64,000 bases of DNA. Source: Cohnella nanjingensis. GTDB taxonomy: Bacteria > Bacillota > Bacilli > Paenibacillales > Paenibacillaceae. The notes below the pieces were generated by a model. That model searched no databases, was not told the origin of the DNA, and saw only the letters and a list, made by a program, of their open reading frames with translations. The stretch is from contig NZ_JACJVP010000021.1 in assembly GCF_014212125.1 (NCBI RefSeq), positions 62,001 to 126,000 of the forward strand, in the 5' to 3' direction. The position numbers and the translations under genes were made by a program. Shown here one piece after another: positions 53,946 through 62,457 of this stretch (positions are counted from its first letter, which is position 1; each line of letters begins with the position of its first letter).

Positions 53946-55910
53946 ATGAGCAAACTGTTATCGTTATGCATGATCTGCAAGAATGAGGAAAAGGTTCTGG
54001 CTCGCTGCTTGGAGAGCGTACAGGGGATCGCGGACGAGATTATCGTGGTGGATACGGGGTCGACCGACAAAACCAAGGAGATCGCCCTCCAATATACGGA
54101 GCATGTCTACGACTTCGTATGGGTCAATGACTTCGCGATGGCAAAAAACGAGGCCATCCGAAGAGCGACCTCCAAGTGGATCTTGGTTCTGGATGCAGAC
54201 GAATATTTGGACCGTGATGGGAAAGATGCGTTTCTGGCGTATCTCTCGAACGAAGATCACCGCCAACCGGTGGGATACGTTTTGCCGATCTACAACTTCA
54301 TCGATCCCGTCCAATCCGGCAAATTCATGGAATCCTCAGCCGTTCGGCTGTTTCCGAACCATCCGGACATCTATTTCGACCGGCCGATTCACGAACAGGT
54401 TGAACTGCGTGGCGGGGAATTACCGAGCGCTTCCTATCCGCTGGTCATCTTCCATACCGGCTATCTCACGGAGACCAAGAAGGAGAAGCAGAAGTCCGCC
54501 CGTAATTTGAGCATTTTCAAGGACCTCAAATCCTCTAAGAGTTTTACAGAATATGATTACTTCACCTTAGCTAATGAATATTCCATGCTTAGAGACCATA
54601 AAAAAGCATTGTATTACTATGAACGCTCTCTAACGAAAAAAACCGAAAGCATGTCGATCTTCCCCTTTGCGAGGTATCAGATCGTGCTTGTGCTTATTGA
54701 ACTCAAACGTTATAAAGATGCTTTGGTCTATATCGAAGATAATTTGCGCCGCTGGCCGAACTACCCGGATTACTATACGATCAAAGGATCCGTGTACGAG
54801 GCACTAGGCTTGTATGAAGAGGCTATGGCACTCTATCAGGAGGCGCTGGAGAAAGCCGATTCGCACGGAAAGAGCGGCCGGTTCTGGGTCATGTCGCCGA
54901 GCTTGGGCAGTCACCTCCCGATTACGAACCTAGTAAAGCTTTATCAAGAGGCGCAGAATATCCCACAAACCGTCTACCATTTGACCAAGCTAGTCCAGAT
55001 GAATACGAACGATCATTTGTCACTCTTCCGCTTATTGAATATCCTCGTTCAAACGGAATCGCCAGAGGGCATCCTGGCGTTTTTGAAGAAAATATTCGAC
55101 TTTGAGCAAGAGAGCCATCTCATCAAGCTACTTCATGAATCTCTGCTGCTCGGACACAGAGAGCTTAGCGCTCATTTCTACGAAGCATGTTTAGTCAAAA
55201 ACGTCCCTATTCATACGCATCAGAAACTGCACTACGCGCTAATCTGTGGTGAACGTGACCGTTTCGATTCGAATGTATCGGCCATTTCAGAAAGTCCGAA
55301 CAAAGGCCAGATTAACAAGCTGCTCTTCTTAGCCGCCATTGTGTGGCAGGATATGCAATATGGGGAGTATCTAGACGAGTCGGAGGATGCAGGAGACCCC
55401 TCTCTACAGTTGCTTCGAGATATGTTTCAAACCTTGGATGAGGTCCCTTCGGACGAAAAACAGCTGGCTTTTGATGTGAACTATATTGTGACGCTGCTCA
55501 TCGATTTGTTCAAGATGGGATACTACGAGGCTTATGACCGTCTCATTCAACAATACCCAACGTACAATGCTATACTCGCCAACCTGCTGGGCGATTATTT
55601 TTACAACCAGACGCAGTATCAGCTCAGCGTTGACTACTACTCCTTGCTGCTAAGCAACGATGAGCTTGCCGGACCGGGATATTATCATTTGTCACAGCTC
55701 TATCTGCATCAGGATGAAGTGAAGGATGGACTTGCGCTCTTGAGCAAAGCGATTGAACTGGTCCCCTCACAGGGGCCTTGGTATATTCGTTATTTGAAAT
55801 CCAGTACGGACGGTTCGGAAAGAAAACACGTCATTGAACGCTATCGGAACGAGTTCCCGTCCTACTATCAGATTCCAATCATTCAACAAATGATAAAGGG
55901 TCAGGCTTAA
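53946..55910 (+). CDS. GT2 glycosyltransferase with TPR tail (paralogue of the upstream gene)
   Basis: A 654-residue protein with the same plan: SLCMICKNEEKVLARCLESV, VVDTGSTDKTKE, VLDADEYLD, then RPIHEQVEL and TPR-like repeats (HKKALYYYERSL; YEEAMALYQEALEKAD; QYQLSVDYYSLLL). The start is ATG 53946 after GGGAGGATATC. The shared layout with the previous gene suggests tandem duplication. It ends convergent with fliT; its stop lies inside a perfect palindromic terminator. Confidence 0.88.
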   Translation: MSKLLSLCMICKNEEKVLARCLESVQGIADEIIVVDTGSTDKTKEIALQYTEHVYDFVWVNDFAMAKNEAIRRATSKWILVLDADEYLDRDGKDAFLAYLSNEDHRQPVGYVLPIYNFIDPVQSGKFMESSAVRLFPNHPDIYFDRPIHEQVELRGGELPSASYPLVIFHTGYLTETKKEKQKSARNLSIFKDLKSSKSFTEYDYFTLANEYSMLRDHKKALYYYERSLTKKTESMSIFPFARYQIVLVLIELKRYKDALVYIEDNLRRWPNYPDYYTIKGSVYEALGLYEEAMALYQEALEKADSHGKSGRFWVMSPSLGSHLPITNLVKLYQEAQNIPQTVYHLTKLVQMNTNDHLSLFRLLNILVQTESPEGILAFLKKIFDFEQESHLIKLLHESLLLGHRELSAHFYEACLVKNVPIHTHQKLHYALICGERDRFDSNVSAISESPNKGQINKLLFLAAIVWQDMQYGEYLDESEDAGDPSLQLLRDMFQTLDEVPSDEKQLAFDVNYIVTLLIDLFKMGYYEAYDRLIQQYPTYNAILANLLGDYFYNQTQYQLSVDYYSLLLSNDELAGPGYYHLSQLYLHQDEVKDGLALLSKAIELVPSQGPWYIRYLKSSTDGSERKHVIERYRNEFPSYYQIPIIQQMIKGQA

Positions 55911-55921
55911 GCCTGACCCTT
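55896..55921. terminator. Perfect 26-bp palindrome, bidirectional terminator
   Basis: AAGGGTCAGGCTT is followed at once by its complement, with no loop bases. The TAA stop of the GT-TPR gene is inside it. It serves both this gene and fliT. Confidence 0.8.
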
Positions 55922-55924
55922 ATC

Positions 55925-56293
55925 TTATTTCTTATCGTCAATAAAGTAGCCCTCAGAACTGTTATACGCTTGATTGTACGCATTCTTCATTCTTTGACCT
56001 TCCTGGAGCTTGGCGAATTGCGCGGAGATCTCGCCTTTAAACGCTTCAAGCTTTGCTCCTGCTTCTAAGCCTGACTGATAGGCGGCTTGGAGCAGCGTTT
56101 CAATCTGAGGGTTCGAGGCGGCATCCTTCAGCCCCAGCACGTCCAACCGCGCTTTCCACTCTTCCTGCAGCAGTTGAAGAGCCTCAAGCTGTTCGACTTG
56201 CTCCTCGTCTTCCAAGTCCAATGCGCCGATCTGATCGAAAGACTGAATGAGGAGCAGAAGCGTCTCTTGAATCTCTGCAACAGGTGTTATCAT
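55925..56293 (-). CDS. fliT: Flagellar chaperone FliT-like
   Basis: A 122-residue, mostly helical protein (TPVAEIQETLLLLIQSFDQI, EEQVEQLEALQLLQEEWKARL). FliT proteins bind the filament cap FliD and keep it export-competent. Assignment rests mainly on place (directly behind fliS, overlapping it as ATGA) and helical build, since FliT is poorly conserved. Confidence 0.75.
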   Translation of the reverse strand: MITPVAEIQETLLLLIQSFDQIGALDLEDEEQVEQLEALQLLQEEWKARLDVLGLKDAASNPQIETLLQAAYQSGLEAGAKLEAFKGEISAQFAKLQEGQRMKNAYNQAYNSSEGYFIDDKK

Positions 56294-56679
56294 GATTGCG
56301 CTCTCGCCGTGGCATGAAGCTCCTTCATCGCCTTGATCCACGTGTCCTTCAAGTCGGTCATCAACTCGATCGCTTCGGACAGCGCTTGGTCATCCAGCTT
56401 GATGTTGGCCTCGAACAGCTTCTCCCGAATATAAGTGTACAAGCTGGATAAGTTGTGGGAGATCTCGTAATTCTTGTCCAACGTGAAGTCCAGTTCGTTA
56501 ATAATAGCGATGGCCCGTTTGATATTATGATTCTTCATCTCGAAGTTCTTGCTGCGAATCGCTTCTAGCGCTTGCTTCATGAATTTGATGCAACCGTTGA
56601 AAAGTAAGGCGGTTAACTCCCAGGGCGCGGCGGTGTTGATTTGCATTCTAAGATAAGTATCCTGCGCTTGTTGGTTCAT
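56290..56679 (-). CDS. fliS: Flagellin export chaperone FliS
   Basis: A 129-residue helical protein with the family pattern QAQDTYLRMQINTAAPWELT and LLFNGCIKFMKQAL. FliS binds the flagellin C-terminus and, with FliW and CsrA, takes part in flagellin homeostasis. It lies eight bases behind flaG. Confidence 0.96.
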   Translation of the reverse strand: MNQQAQDTYLRMQINTAAPWELTALLFNGCIKFMKQALEAIRSKNFEMKNHNIKRAIAIINELDFTLDKNYEISHNLSSLYTYIREKLFEANIKLDDQALSEAIELMTDLKDTWIKAMKELHATARAQS

Positions 56680-56687
56680 GGAAGGAA

Positions 56688-57059
56688 TTACCTCTTTTCA
56701 TCGATATTCATGCCGACGAGTTCCTGAAGCTTCGCTACTAAATCCAGGAATTTCTCGTTGGGAATCTCTCTAACCAATTCGTTCGTATCTTTATTGATGA
56801 CCTTAATAATAACATCACCCGTCTTCTCGTGCACGCTGTATTCGAACCGCCGGTCGATCCCCTCTAACGTCTTGTTGGCTCGCTCCAGCGCGATACGAAC
56901 TGCCTGGTCAGACACGGACAACTCGTATTTCTCTTTATGCAAAAGCTCGGAAGCACTGGGATAGGCTTCGATCGGAGGAACTGCTTGCGTTGAGTTTCCT
57001 AAGTGTACCGTTTCAACCATAGGTGCTTTCATACTTGCCGAGATCGCTTTAACGTCCAT
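56688..57059 (-). CDS. flaG: FlaG family flagellar protein (YvyC-like)
   Basis: A 123-residue protein. The C-terminal FlaG domain reads RRFEYSVHEKTGDVIIKVIN, then ELVREIPNEKFLDLVAKLQ. FlaG affects filament length in other bacteria. It lies between fliD and fliS; in B. subtilis its relative is before fliD. Confidence 0.92.
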   Translation of the reverse strand: MDVKAISASMKAPMVETVHLGNSTQAVPPIEAYPSASELLHKEKYELSVSDQAVRIALERANKTLEGIDRRFEYSVHEKTGDVIIKVINKDTNELVREIPNEKFLDLVAKLQELVGMNIDEKR

Positions 57060-57086
57060 TGAACACCGTCACCTCGCCCTTTGCGT

Positions 57087-58967
57087 CTACCTAGCCATAT
57101 TCTGAGACAACCAAGTTAGCGTTGAATTGTTCTTGCCAATCGCATTATCCATGGTGGTGAACATGTTGTAGTAGTAATCTTCCTTCTTCGTGAGCTTCAC
57201 ATTGAAGTCGGTGATCTTCCGATTCAGGTCGTTAATCTTGAACCCGATATCGTTGGTGACGATGTCTTCGACCGAGCCGATCCCCCCCGCTTTCTTAATG
57301 AGCTCGTTCACACTCTTCGTAGCCTGATCGTACATTTTTTGAGCAATACCATCAGGCTGGTTGGAGAAAAGAGCCGTCACAGCCGCAGGATCTTCAGAAA
57401 GCGCTTTGCGCAGTTGATCCTCATCCAGCTCCAGCTTGCCGGAATCCTGCTGCGCACTGAGGTTGTAGGGTTTGGTTGAGATCCCGATCTTGTACAAAGC
57501 GTTGTAACTAGGAGACACGGATCCGACGGACGTGCTCACAAGGGAGCGGAATCCGTTAATGGCGGAGGTGAGAATGTTGTCATTATGCAGGAGTCCGCTC
57601 TTCGCTTTCTCTTCCCAGGTCTTAATGTCGTCCGCTTCCATGCCTTTTCTCTGATCGTCCGTCAGCGGAGTGTAGTCCCGGAACTTGTTCTCCTTGACGC
57701 GCTTGTTGAGCAGATCGATGGTATCGTTATAGCTCGTGATGAATTTCTTGATCTTGTCTACGGCGCTGTCGAGATCTTGGGAGACGCCTACCGTGACCGG
57801 AGAGGTCGTCGTTTGCTTCAGCGTGTAGGTAACGCCGCCGGTTGTGAAGGTATTGCCGGAGCGGTAGGATTGAACGCCATCGATCGTTACGTTTGCATCT
57901 ATGCCATTAATATCGATGACGGTACCGCCAGATACTGTGCGATAATCTGTATCATCAGGTGCCTTCCCCGTAGGCTGCAACATATTCAGGACCGAGACGA
58001 AGTTTCCTTTTGAACCGTTTTCCAGTTTGATTTGGGCTGTGGTCCCTGTGCTTTTCGTTGTGAATACGATCTTGTCTGTAACATCATCGTATGTCATATT
58101 TACGCCGGCTGCAGAATTGTTCACCTGATTCATAACACTAGCTAGCGTATCTGTTTTGGAGAATGTAATCTTCTGGCCATTGATCACAAAATCAGCCTTA
58201 TCTTCAGCATCAAAGGTCAACCCTGTAGCGAACTTCGATGCAATCGAACCTAGTTGTGCCGTGACGTTGATCTTATTGGATTGCCCATCCGTAAAACCGA
58301 GCGCGGATAACCCTTCATTGTTTGCAATTGCTCCAACGATTACTTGCGGATTACTTCCGTTACTTCCGTTTGACTGCAAGGCTAAAGCATTTCCAGTCAA
58401 GTTCACGGAGATTTTATTCGCTCCAAAGGCATTGTCGATTTGAGTTTGCAATTGACCAGCCAGCTCAGCTTGCGAGTAATTCCCTGCAGCTAACGTTATT
58501 TTTTTCGTTGCGCCGCCTAATGTAATGAGAAGCTGATCGTTACTTCCGGAAGTAATTGTCGTAGATACGGGAGGCGACGTGGTTGAATCCGGGGGCAAAG
58601 CCGTCCCCGCAAGAGAATTGGTAGAAATCCCACCTTTGCTGCTTACATTCGCTCCCTGTGCTAGCCTGCTTACATTAATGCTATGGCTGATCGCACTCGC
58701 GGTTCCGTCCGCGGTGACGGAGACGGCATCGGAATTGGAGGATGTCGTCGAACTCTTCTTCCAATCTCCGGAAAACCGCATCGTATCCAAAGTCGTCTTG
58801 AATGTCGCCAGCTTCGTATTGATCTCCCGGTACAGCGTCGACGTCCAGGACAAAGTGGTCTTCTTCTGCTTAAGCTTGTCCAAGGGCATCTTCTCTGCCC
58901 GCATGAGCTGCGAGACCAAACTATCGATGTCTAGCCCCGAGTTGATACCGCTTATTCGCGTAACCAT
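57087..58967 (-). CDS. fliD: Flagellar filament cap protein FliD
   Basis: A 626-residue protein, longer than B. subtilis FliD (about 500). The N-terminus ISGINSGLDIDSLVSQLMRAEK and the C-terminal coiled coil (GFKINDLNRKITDFNVKLTKKEDYYYNMFTTMD) are typical. The middle is Ser/Thr/Gly-rich and variable, probably the outer cap face and a possible glycan target. The ATG 58967 follows GGGGAGGTTG. Confidence 0.95.
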   Translation of the reverse strand: MVTRISGINSGLDIDSLVSQLMRAEKMPLDKLKQKKTTLSWTSTLYREINTKLATFKTTLDTMRFSGDWKKSSTTSSNSDAVSVTADGTASAISHSINVSRLAQGANVSSKGGISTNSLAGTALPPDSTTSPPVSTTITSGSNDQLLITLGGATKKITLAAGNYSQAELAGQLQTQIDNAFGANKISVNLTGNALALQSNGSNGSNPQVIVGAIANNEGLSALGFTDGQSNKINVTAQLGSIASKFATGLTFDAEDKADFVINGQKITFSKTDTLASVMNQVNNSAAGVNMTYDDVTDKIVFTTKSTGTTAQIKLENGSKGNFVSVLNMLQPTGKAPDDTDYRTVSGGTVIDINGIDANVTIDGVQSYRSGNTFTTGGVTYTLKQTTTSPVTVGVSQDLDSAVDKIKKFITSYNDTIDLLNKRVKENKFRDYTPLTDDQRKGMEADDIKTWEEKAKSGLLHNDNILTSAINGFRSLVSTSVGSVSPSYNALYKIGISTKPYNLSAQQDSGKLELDEDQLRKALSEDPAAVTALFSNQPDGIAQKMYDQATKSVNELIKKAGGIGSVEDIVTNDIGFKINDLNRKITDFNVKLTKKEDYYYNMFTTMDNAIGKNNSTLTWLSQNMAR

Positions 58968-59043
58968 TGCGCAACCTCCCCGAAGTGTTTCCTTACTTTA
59001 TTTATCGTAATCTGGAGGCCTATTCTTAAGAGCCTGCAACCAT

Positions 59044-60087
59044 TTATTTCAAACGATTCCTTGCCGGCCCGTAGCCATAATCGGCTGCCATCGTATAGCA
59101 ACGAACGGACATTTGCGTATTCCCGGTAATCTCGTAGAAGACGCCTAAATTATAGGCTGCTTTATAGGATCCAACGCCTTGAACAGACGTATATTTGTCG
59201 GTTTCTCCAATATTCAGCGCTTGCGTATAATAGTGCTGGATCGCGGTGATTCGACCGGTATCCATGGCCAGCAGACCAAGCAAGAAGTACAGGTCGGGAA
59301 AATCGGGATAAAACGGCTCCAGCGCCGTCAACAACTGCTCTGCCTCCAACGACCGGCCTTGCTCCTTTAATACGTACCCTAGCATTACGGCCATGACCGG
59401 GAAATACAACCGATTGTACTCTTGTAAATCGAAACTGCGTCTTAAATAGCGCTCTGCTTCAGGCAGCCTGTTCAAGCTGTAGAGCAATTTGCCATATTGA
59501 TAAAGCATATAAGCATCATTCGGATGGGATGCCAGTCTGCGCTCATATAGCGGGATATAGCGCTCGGCTTTTCCTGTGCGCGCGTACTCGTCTTCATCGT
59601 ACCCATAGTGCCGGAGCACAAGGGCTGTATTTTCGAACGAGGCGGGTTCCCCTTTATAATAGATCTGCTCATGCACGTTACCGTGAAAAGTCCAAGCAAG
59701 ATCGTTGGGGTAGAAACGCACCATCCGATGCCTCGGACGCTCTTCTCCGATTACGTTCTCTAAGATGACAGCCCCCGCCGAATGAGGCTGTCTTTCCACA
59801 AAAGCATTTACCTTCTCTGCCGTATCCGCAGGAAGCTCTTCATCCGCATCCATGGCTAATAGATAATCTCCGGTCGCCAAGGAAGCGCAGTAATTGCGCG
59901 CGGCCGCGAAATCGTCATTCCAACGATAATGACCAAGTATGGCCCCTGCTTCTTCGGCGATCTGGATCGTACGATCCGTCGAGCCTGTATCGACCACGAC
60001 AGTCTCAAAAGACGCCGGAATGCTCGCCAATGCACGCGGGAGATTTTGTTCTTCATTCCGGACGATTAGGCACACGCTAACTTGCAT
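59044..60087 (-). CDS. GT2 glycosyltransferase with TPR tail, between hag and fliD
   Basis: A 347-residue protein. The GT2 domain (VSVCLIVRNEEQNLPRAL, VVVDTGSTDRT, LAMDADEELPAD, GNVHEQIYY) is followed by TPR-like repeats from about 200 (RLPEAERYLRRSFDLQ; SLEAEQLLTALEPFYPD). It is a shorter relative of the two GT-TPR genes at 51995-55910. Its place directly behind flagellin points to flagellin as the protein acceptor. GAGGTG precedes the ATG at 60087. Confidence 0.88.
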   Translation of the reverse strand: MQVSVCLIVRNEEQNLPRALASIPASFETVVVDTGSTDRTIQIAEEAGAILGHYRWNDDFAAARNYCASLATGDYLLAMDADEELPADTAEKVNAFVERQPHSAGAVILENVIGEERPRHRMVRFYPNDLAWTFHGNVHEQIYYKGEPASFENTALVLRHYGYDEDEYARTGKAERYIPLYERRLASHPNDAYMLYQYGKLLYSLNRLPEAERYLRRSFDLQEYNRLYFPVMAVMLGYVLKEQGRSLEAEQLLTALEPFYPDFPDLYFLLGLLAMDTGRITAIQHYYTQALNIGETDKYTSVQGVGSYKAAYNLGVFYEITGNTQMSVRCYTMAADYGYGPARNRLK

Positions 60088-60109
60088 GCTAACACCTCAT
60101 CTATGGAAA

Positions 60110-60136
60110 AGAGCCCATTACGTCGTAATGGGCTCT
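60110..60136 (-). terminator. Terminator of hag
   Basis: AGAGCCCATTACG and CGTAATGGGCTCT overlap in a near-perfect palindrome, with CTCTTTTCC on the minus strand. Confidence 0.85.
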
Positions 60137-60159
60137 CCCTGATCGATTGGCTACTCGAA

Positions 60160-60975
60160 TTAACGAAGCAGCTGCAGTACGCTTTGCGGCGCTTGGTTGG
60201 CTTGAGCCAACATGGACGTAGCGGCGGATTGCAGAATGTTCAGCTTCGAGTAGTTCATCATTTCCTTGGCCATGTCGGTATCGCGGATCCGGGATTCTGC
60301 AGCTTGCAGATTCTCGGAAGTTGCGCCCAGGTTGTTGAACGTATGCTCCAATTGGTTCTGGAGCGCACCGAACGAGGAACGCGCTTTGTTGATCTTGCCG
60401 ATGTCGGAATCGATGTTGACGATTGCAGCCGATGCGCCAGTTGCCGAGCCGAGGGACCCGCCGCTGATGCTCAATGCGGACAGTTGTACGTCTTGCAGCG
60501 TGATGGCTACGGTGTTTTGCGTAGAAGTCGTGTCGCCGATTTGGATGCTGATCGCAGTCGTGCCATTCAGGACGGTGATGCCGTTGAACGTCGTGCTCTT
60601 CGCGATGCTGTCGATCGCCGTGCTCAATGCTTTGAACTCAGCGTCGATCGCTTCCAAGTCGGACGTGTTGTACGTGCCGTTCGAAGCTTTGACCGCCAGT
60701 TCCTTCATGCGGGACAGCATGTCGGAAACTTCGCTCATCGCGCCTTCAGCCGTTTGAACCAGCGAGATGCCGTCTTGCGCGTTCGCTTGCGCTTGGTTCA
60801 GCGAGCGAATTTGCGTACGCATTTTCTCGGAGATCGAGAGGCCGGCAGCGTCGTCAGCCGCACGGTTGATCTTGTAGCCGGAAGACAGCTTCTCGGAAGA
60901 CTTGCCTTGCGAGATGTTGTTCAGCTGCAGGTTGCGGTGAGCGTTCATTGCGTTAAGATTGTGGTTGATAATCAT
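60160..60975 (-). CDS. hag: Flagellin
   Basis: A 271-residue flagellin with short D0/D1 parts: N-terminal MIINHNLNAMNAHRNL...SSGYKINRAADDAAGLSISEKMR and the C-terminal KLNILQSAATSMLAQANQAP, with LLR at the end. The middle (about 135-190) is short and rich in Ser, Thr and Ala, candidate sites for O-glycosylation. The leader has AAGGAGGAG, candidate CsrA sites and a perfect SigD promoter. It is by far the best-expressed candidate gene here. Confidence 0.97.
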   Translation of the reverse strand: MIINHNLNAMNAHRNLQLNNISQGKSSEKLSSGYKINRAADDAAGLSISEKMRTQIRSLNQAQANAQDGISLVQTAEGAMSEVSDMLSRMKELAVKASNGTYNTSDLEAIDAEFKALSTAIDSIAKSTTFNGITVLNGTTAISIQIGDTTSTQNTVAITLQDVQLSALSISGGSLGSATGASAAIVNIDSDIGKINKARSSFGALQNQLEHTFNNLGATSENLQAAESRIRDTDMAKEMMNYSKLNILQSAATSMLAQANQAPQSVLQLLR

Positions 60976-60983
60976 TGCGATTT

Positions 60984-61019
60984 CTCCTCCTTGGATGTGT
61001 AACGGCCCACTTCCGTGTG
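60984..61019 (-). promoter_or_regulatory. Candidate CsrA binding sites in the hag leader
   Basis: One site is the ribosome binding site itself (GGAGGAG, 60984-60990). A second is CACACGGAAGTG near 61008-61019, where GGA sits in the loop of a short CAC/GTG stem, as CsrA likes. This matches the two-site B. subtilis hag leader in plan. Confidence 0.6.
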
Positions 61020-61033
61020 AGCTCTCACTACAT

Positions 61034-61060
61034 ATATCGGCAATCTCCGTCCATTTTTTA
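61034..61060 (-). promoter_or_regulatory. SigD promoter of hag
   Basis: TAAA (61057-61060), exactly 15 bases, then GCCGATAT (61034-61041) on the minus strand: a full match to the SigD consensus. Confidence 0.95.
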
Positions 61061-61078
61061 GAGGATTCGCGATTTTTT

Positions 61079-61330
61079 TTATTCTTCTTTTTTGAGAAGG
61101 TCCAATGCTTGTCCGGCCAGTTCCTTCATCGTCTGCAGCTGCCCCGGGGAAGCCAGCGCTTGCCGGTTGCTCTCCTTGATGCTCTCGTACACTTCCTTGC
61201 GGTAAACCTTGATCTGATCGGGCGCGGCGATGCCGATCTTCACCTGATCTCCTTCGGTGCCTACGACGAAAATCTCGATGTTGTCGCCGATGACGATGGA
61301 CTGCCCCTTCTTCCGGGAGAGGATCAGCAT
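61079..61330 (-). CDS. csrA: Translational regulator CsrA
   Basis: An 83-residue RNA-binding protein ([40 protein letters not shown]) with a slightly long helical tail. It represses hag translation and is antagonised by FliW. It overlaps fliW by seven bases. Confidence 0.97.
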   Translation of the reverse strand: MLILSRKKGQSIVIGDNIEIFVVGTEGDQVKIGIAAPDQIKVYRKEVYESIKESNRQALASPGQLQTMKELAGQALDLLKKEE

Positions 61331-61764
61331 GCCGGCTCCCTCCCTTCCGGGGAAGGGGCGCCGAATAGGGGATCCCGCGTCGTATAAGCGGACTCCGGCG
61401 GAAGGACGATTTGAATGCCGACGAGCTTATCTACATGTACGACGAGCGGTGCGAGGCGATTGATCGTAGACTGGTTGAACGGATTCGCGATCGTCACGAT
61501 CGACAACACCGCAACCTCCCGCGGGTTCTCTGTCGCCAGCGCCGCTTTGTCCTGTTCGGTTAACCGAAGCTCGTAATCGCGATAGAAGGCAAACGGATCG
61601 GCGACCAGGAATCCGATCTCCGGCTCCGTCGCGCTCTGCAGATAGGCAAATGGAGAATCCGTATTCGATTCGTCGACCGGAACCAGTATAAACGCGTCTA
61701 GCTCCGAAAAACCGAGAATCGTTCCTTTGGTGGAGATAGGCTTGCCGAACAACGATGCGAGCAT
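61324..61764 (-). CDS. fliW: Flagellar assembly factor FliW
   Basis: A 146-residue protein. [38 protein letters not shown] and [13 protein letters not shown] are the FliW family marks. FliW binds either CsrA or flagellin, coupling hag translation to export. The ATG at 61764 follows AAAGGAGG. Confidence 0.96.
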   Translation of the reverse strand: MLASLFGKPISTKGTILGFSELDAFILVPVDESNTDSPFAYLQSATEPEIGFLVADPFAFYRDYELRLTEQDKAALATENPREVAVLSIVTIANPFNQSTINRLAPLVVHVDKLVGIQIVLPPESAYTTRDPLFGAPSPEGREPAC

Positions 61765-61798
61765 GAATAGGCCTCCTTTATAGCCTTGCACAAAAATA

Positions 61799-61828
61799 AG
61801 CTATAAGCGCCGATCTGCGCCTATAGCT
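61799..61828 (-). terminator. Terminator between the yviE-like gene and fliW
   Basis: AGCTATA-GCGC and GCGC-TATAGCT form an 11-base-pair stem with mismatched bulge, followed by TATTTTTG on the minus strand. fliW-csrA may therefore need read-through or its own promoter. Confidence 0.65.
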
Positions 61829-61856
61829 CTAACAGTAACTGGGTTCGCTGCCGACT

Positions 61857-62423
61857 TCAAGCGTACAAATCGTAGGAACTGACCCACATGCGAATCGAAT
61901 TCATCTGCTCGATATACGTTTTCACTTTACCGGGCGTGTAGTTGATCTCGGGCTTCGCGACATGGTATTCGATATTCGGCTTCCGCGGCGTCGTCTCGAT
62001 CTCGGCCGGGTGAGCCGTATAGGCGATCTTCACGTTGTAGAGCCCCGCCGGGCCATAGGGCTTCCAGTTCTCCTTGCCGGAGAAGGCTTGGGAAGCGATC
62101 TCCGCGACCGCGTTGCCCTTGTTCGAGATTTGCTTCATGCGTTCGCCCTCTTGGGCAATCTTCCCGATGTTCTCGAAGATGCGCTGCTCCGCCTGGTCGG
62201 CCATCAGATCGCTCGTCTCGAATACGCCGCCCATGGCATAGGCCAGATAGGACGCCGAGGCGTCGATCTGGAGGTCTCCTCTCGGCTGTCGAATCTGCAT
62301 GTCCGCAGGCGGGGAGCTCATCTCATATTCCCCGCGGGGAGACTTCATGTCGAATTGCCCTCGGGGCGATTCGATCCCGAGCCGGGCGGGCGTCGTTCGA
62401 ATCGATAAGCGTAGAAATTCCAA
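61857..62423 (-). CDS. DUF6470 family protein (YviE-like)
   Basis: A 188-residue protein with repeated short pieces near the start (IESPRGQFDMKSPRGEYEMS, then RQPRGDLQID). It is placed like yviE of B. subtilis between flgL and fliW. Function is unknown. The start is TTG 62423 after GAGGCGGTG. Confidence 0.8.
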   Translation of the reverse strand: MEFLRLSIRTTPARLGIESPRGQFDMKSPRGEYEMSSPPADMQIRQPRGDLQIDASASYLAYAMGGVFETSDLMADQAEQRIFENIGKIAQEGERMKQISNKGNAVAEIASQAFSGKENWKPYGPAGLYNVKIAYTAHPAEIETTPRKPNIEYHVAKPEINYTPGKVKTYIEQMNSIRMWVSSYDLYA

Positions 62424-62457
62424 CTCGGCACCGCCTCGTCAACGTAGATGAACGCTC

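Noticed and set aside
44142-55910. Prophage or integrative element
   Set aside because: No integrase, transposase, phage structural gene, or attachment repeats are seen; the block is AT-rich but all genes fit glycan synthesis.
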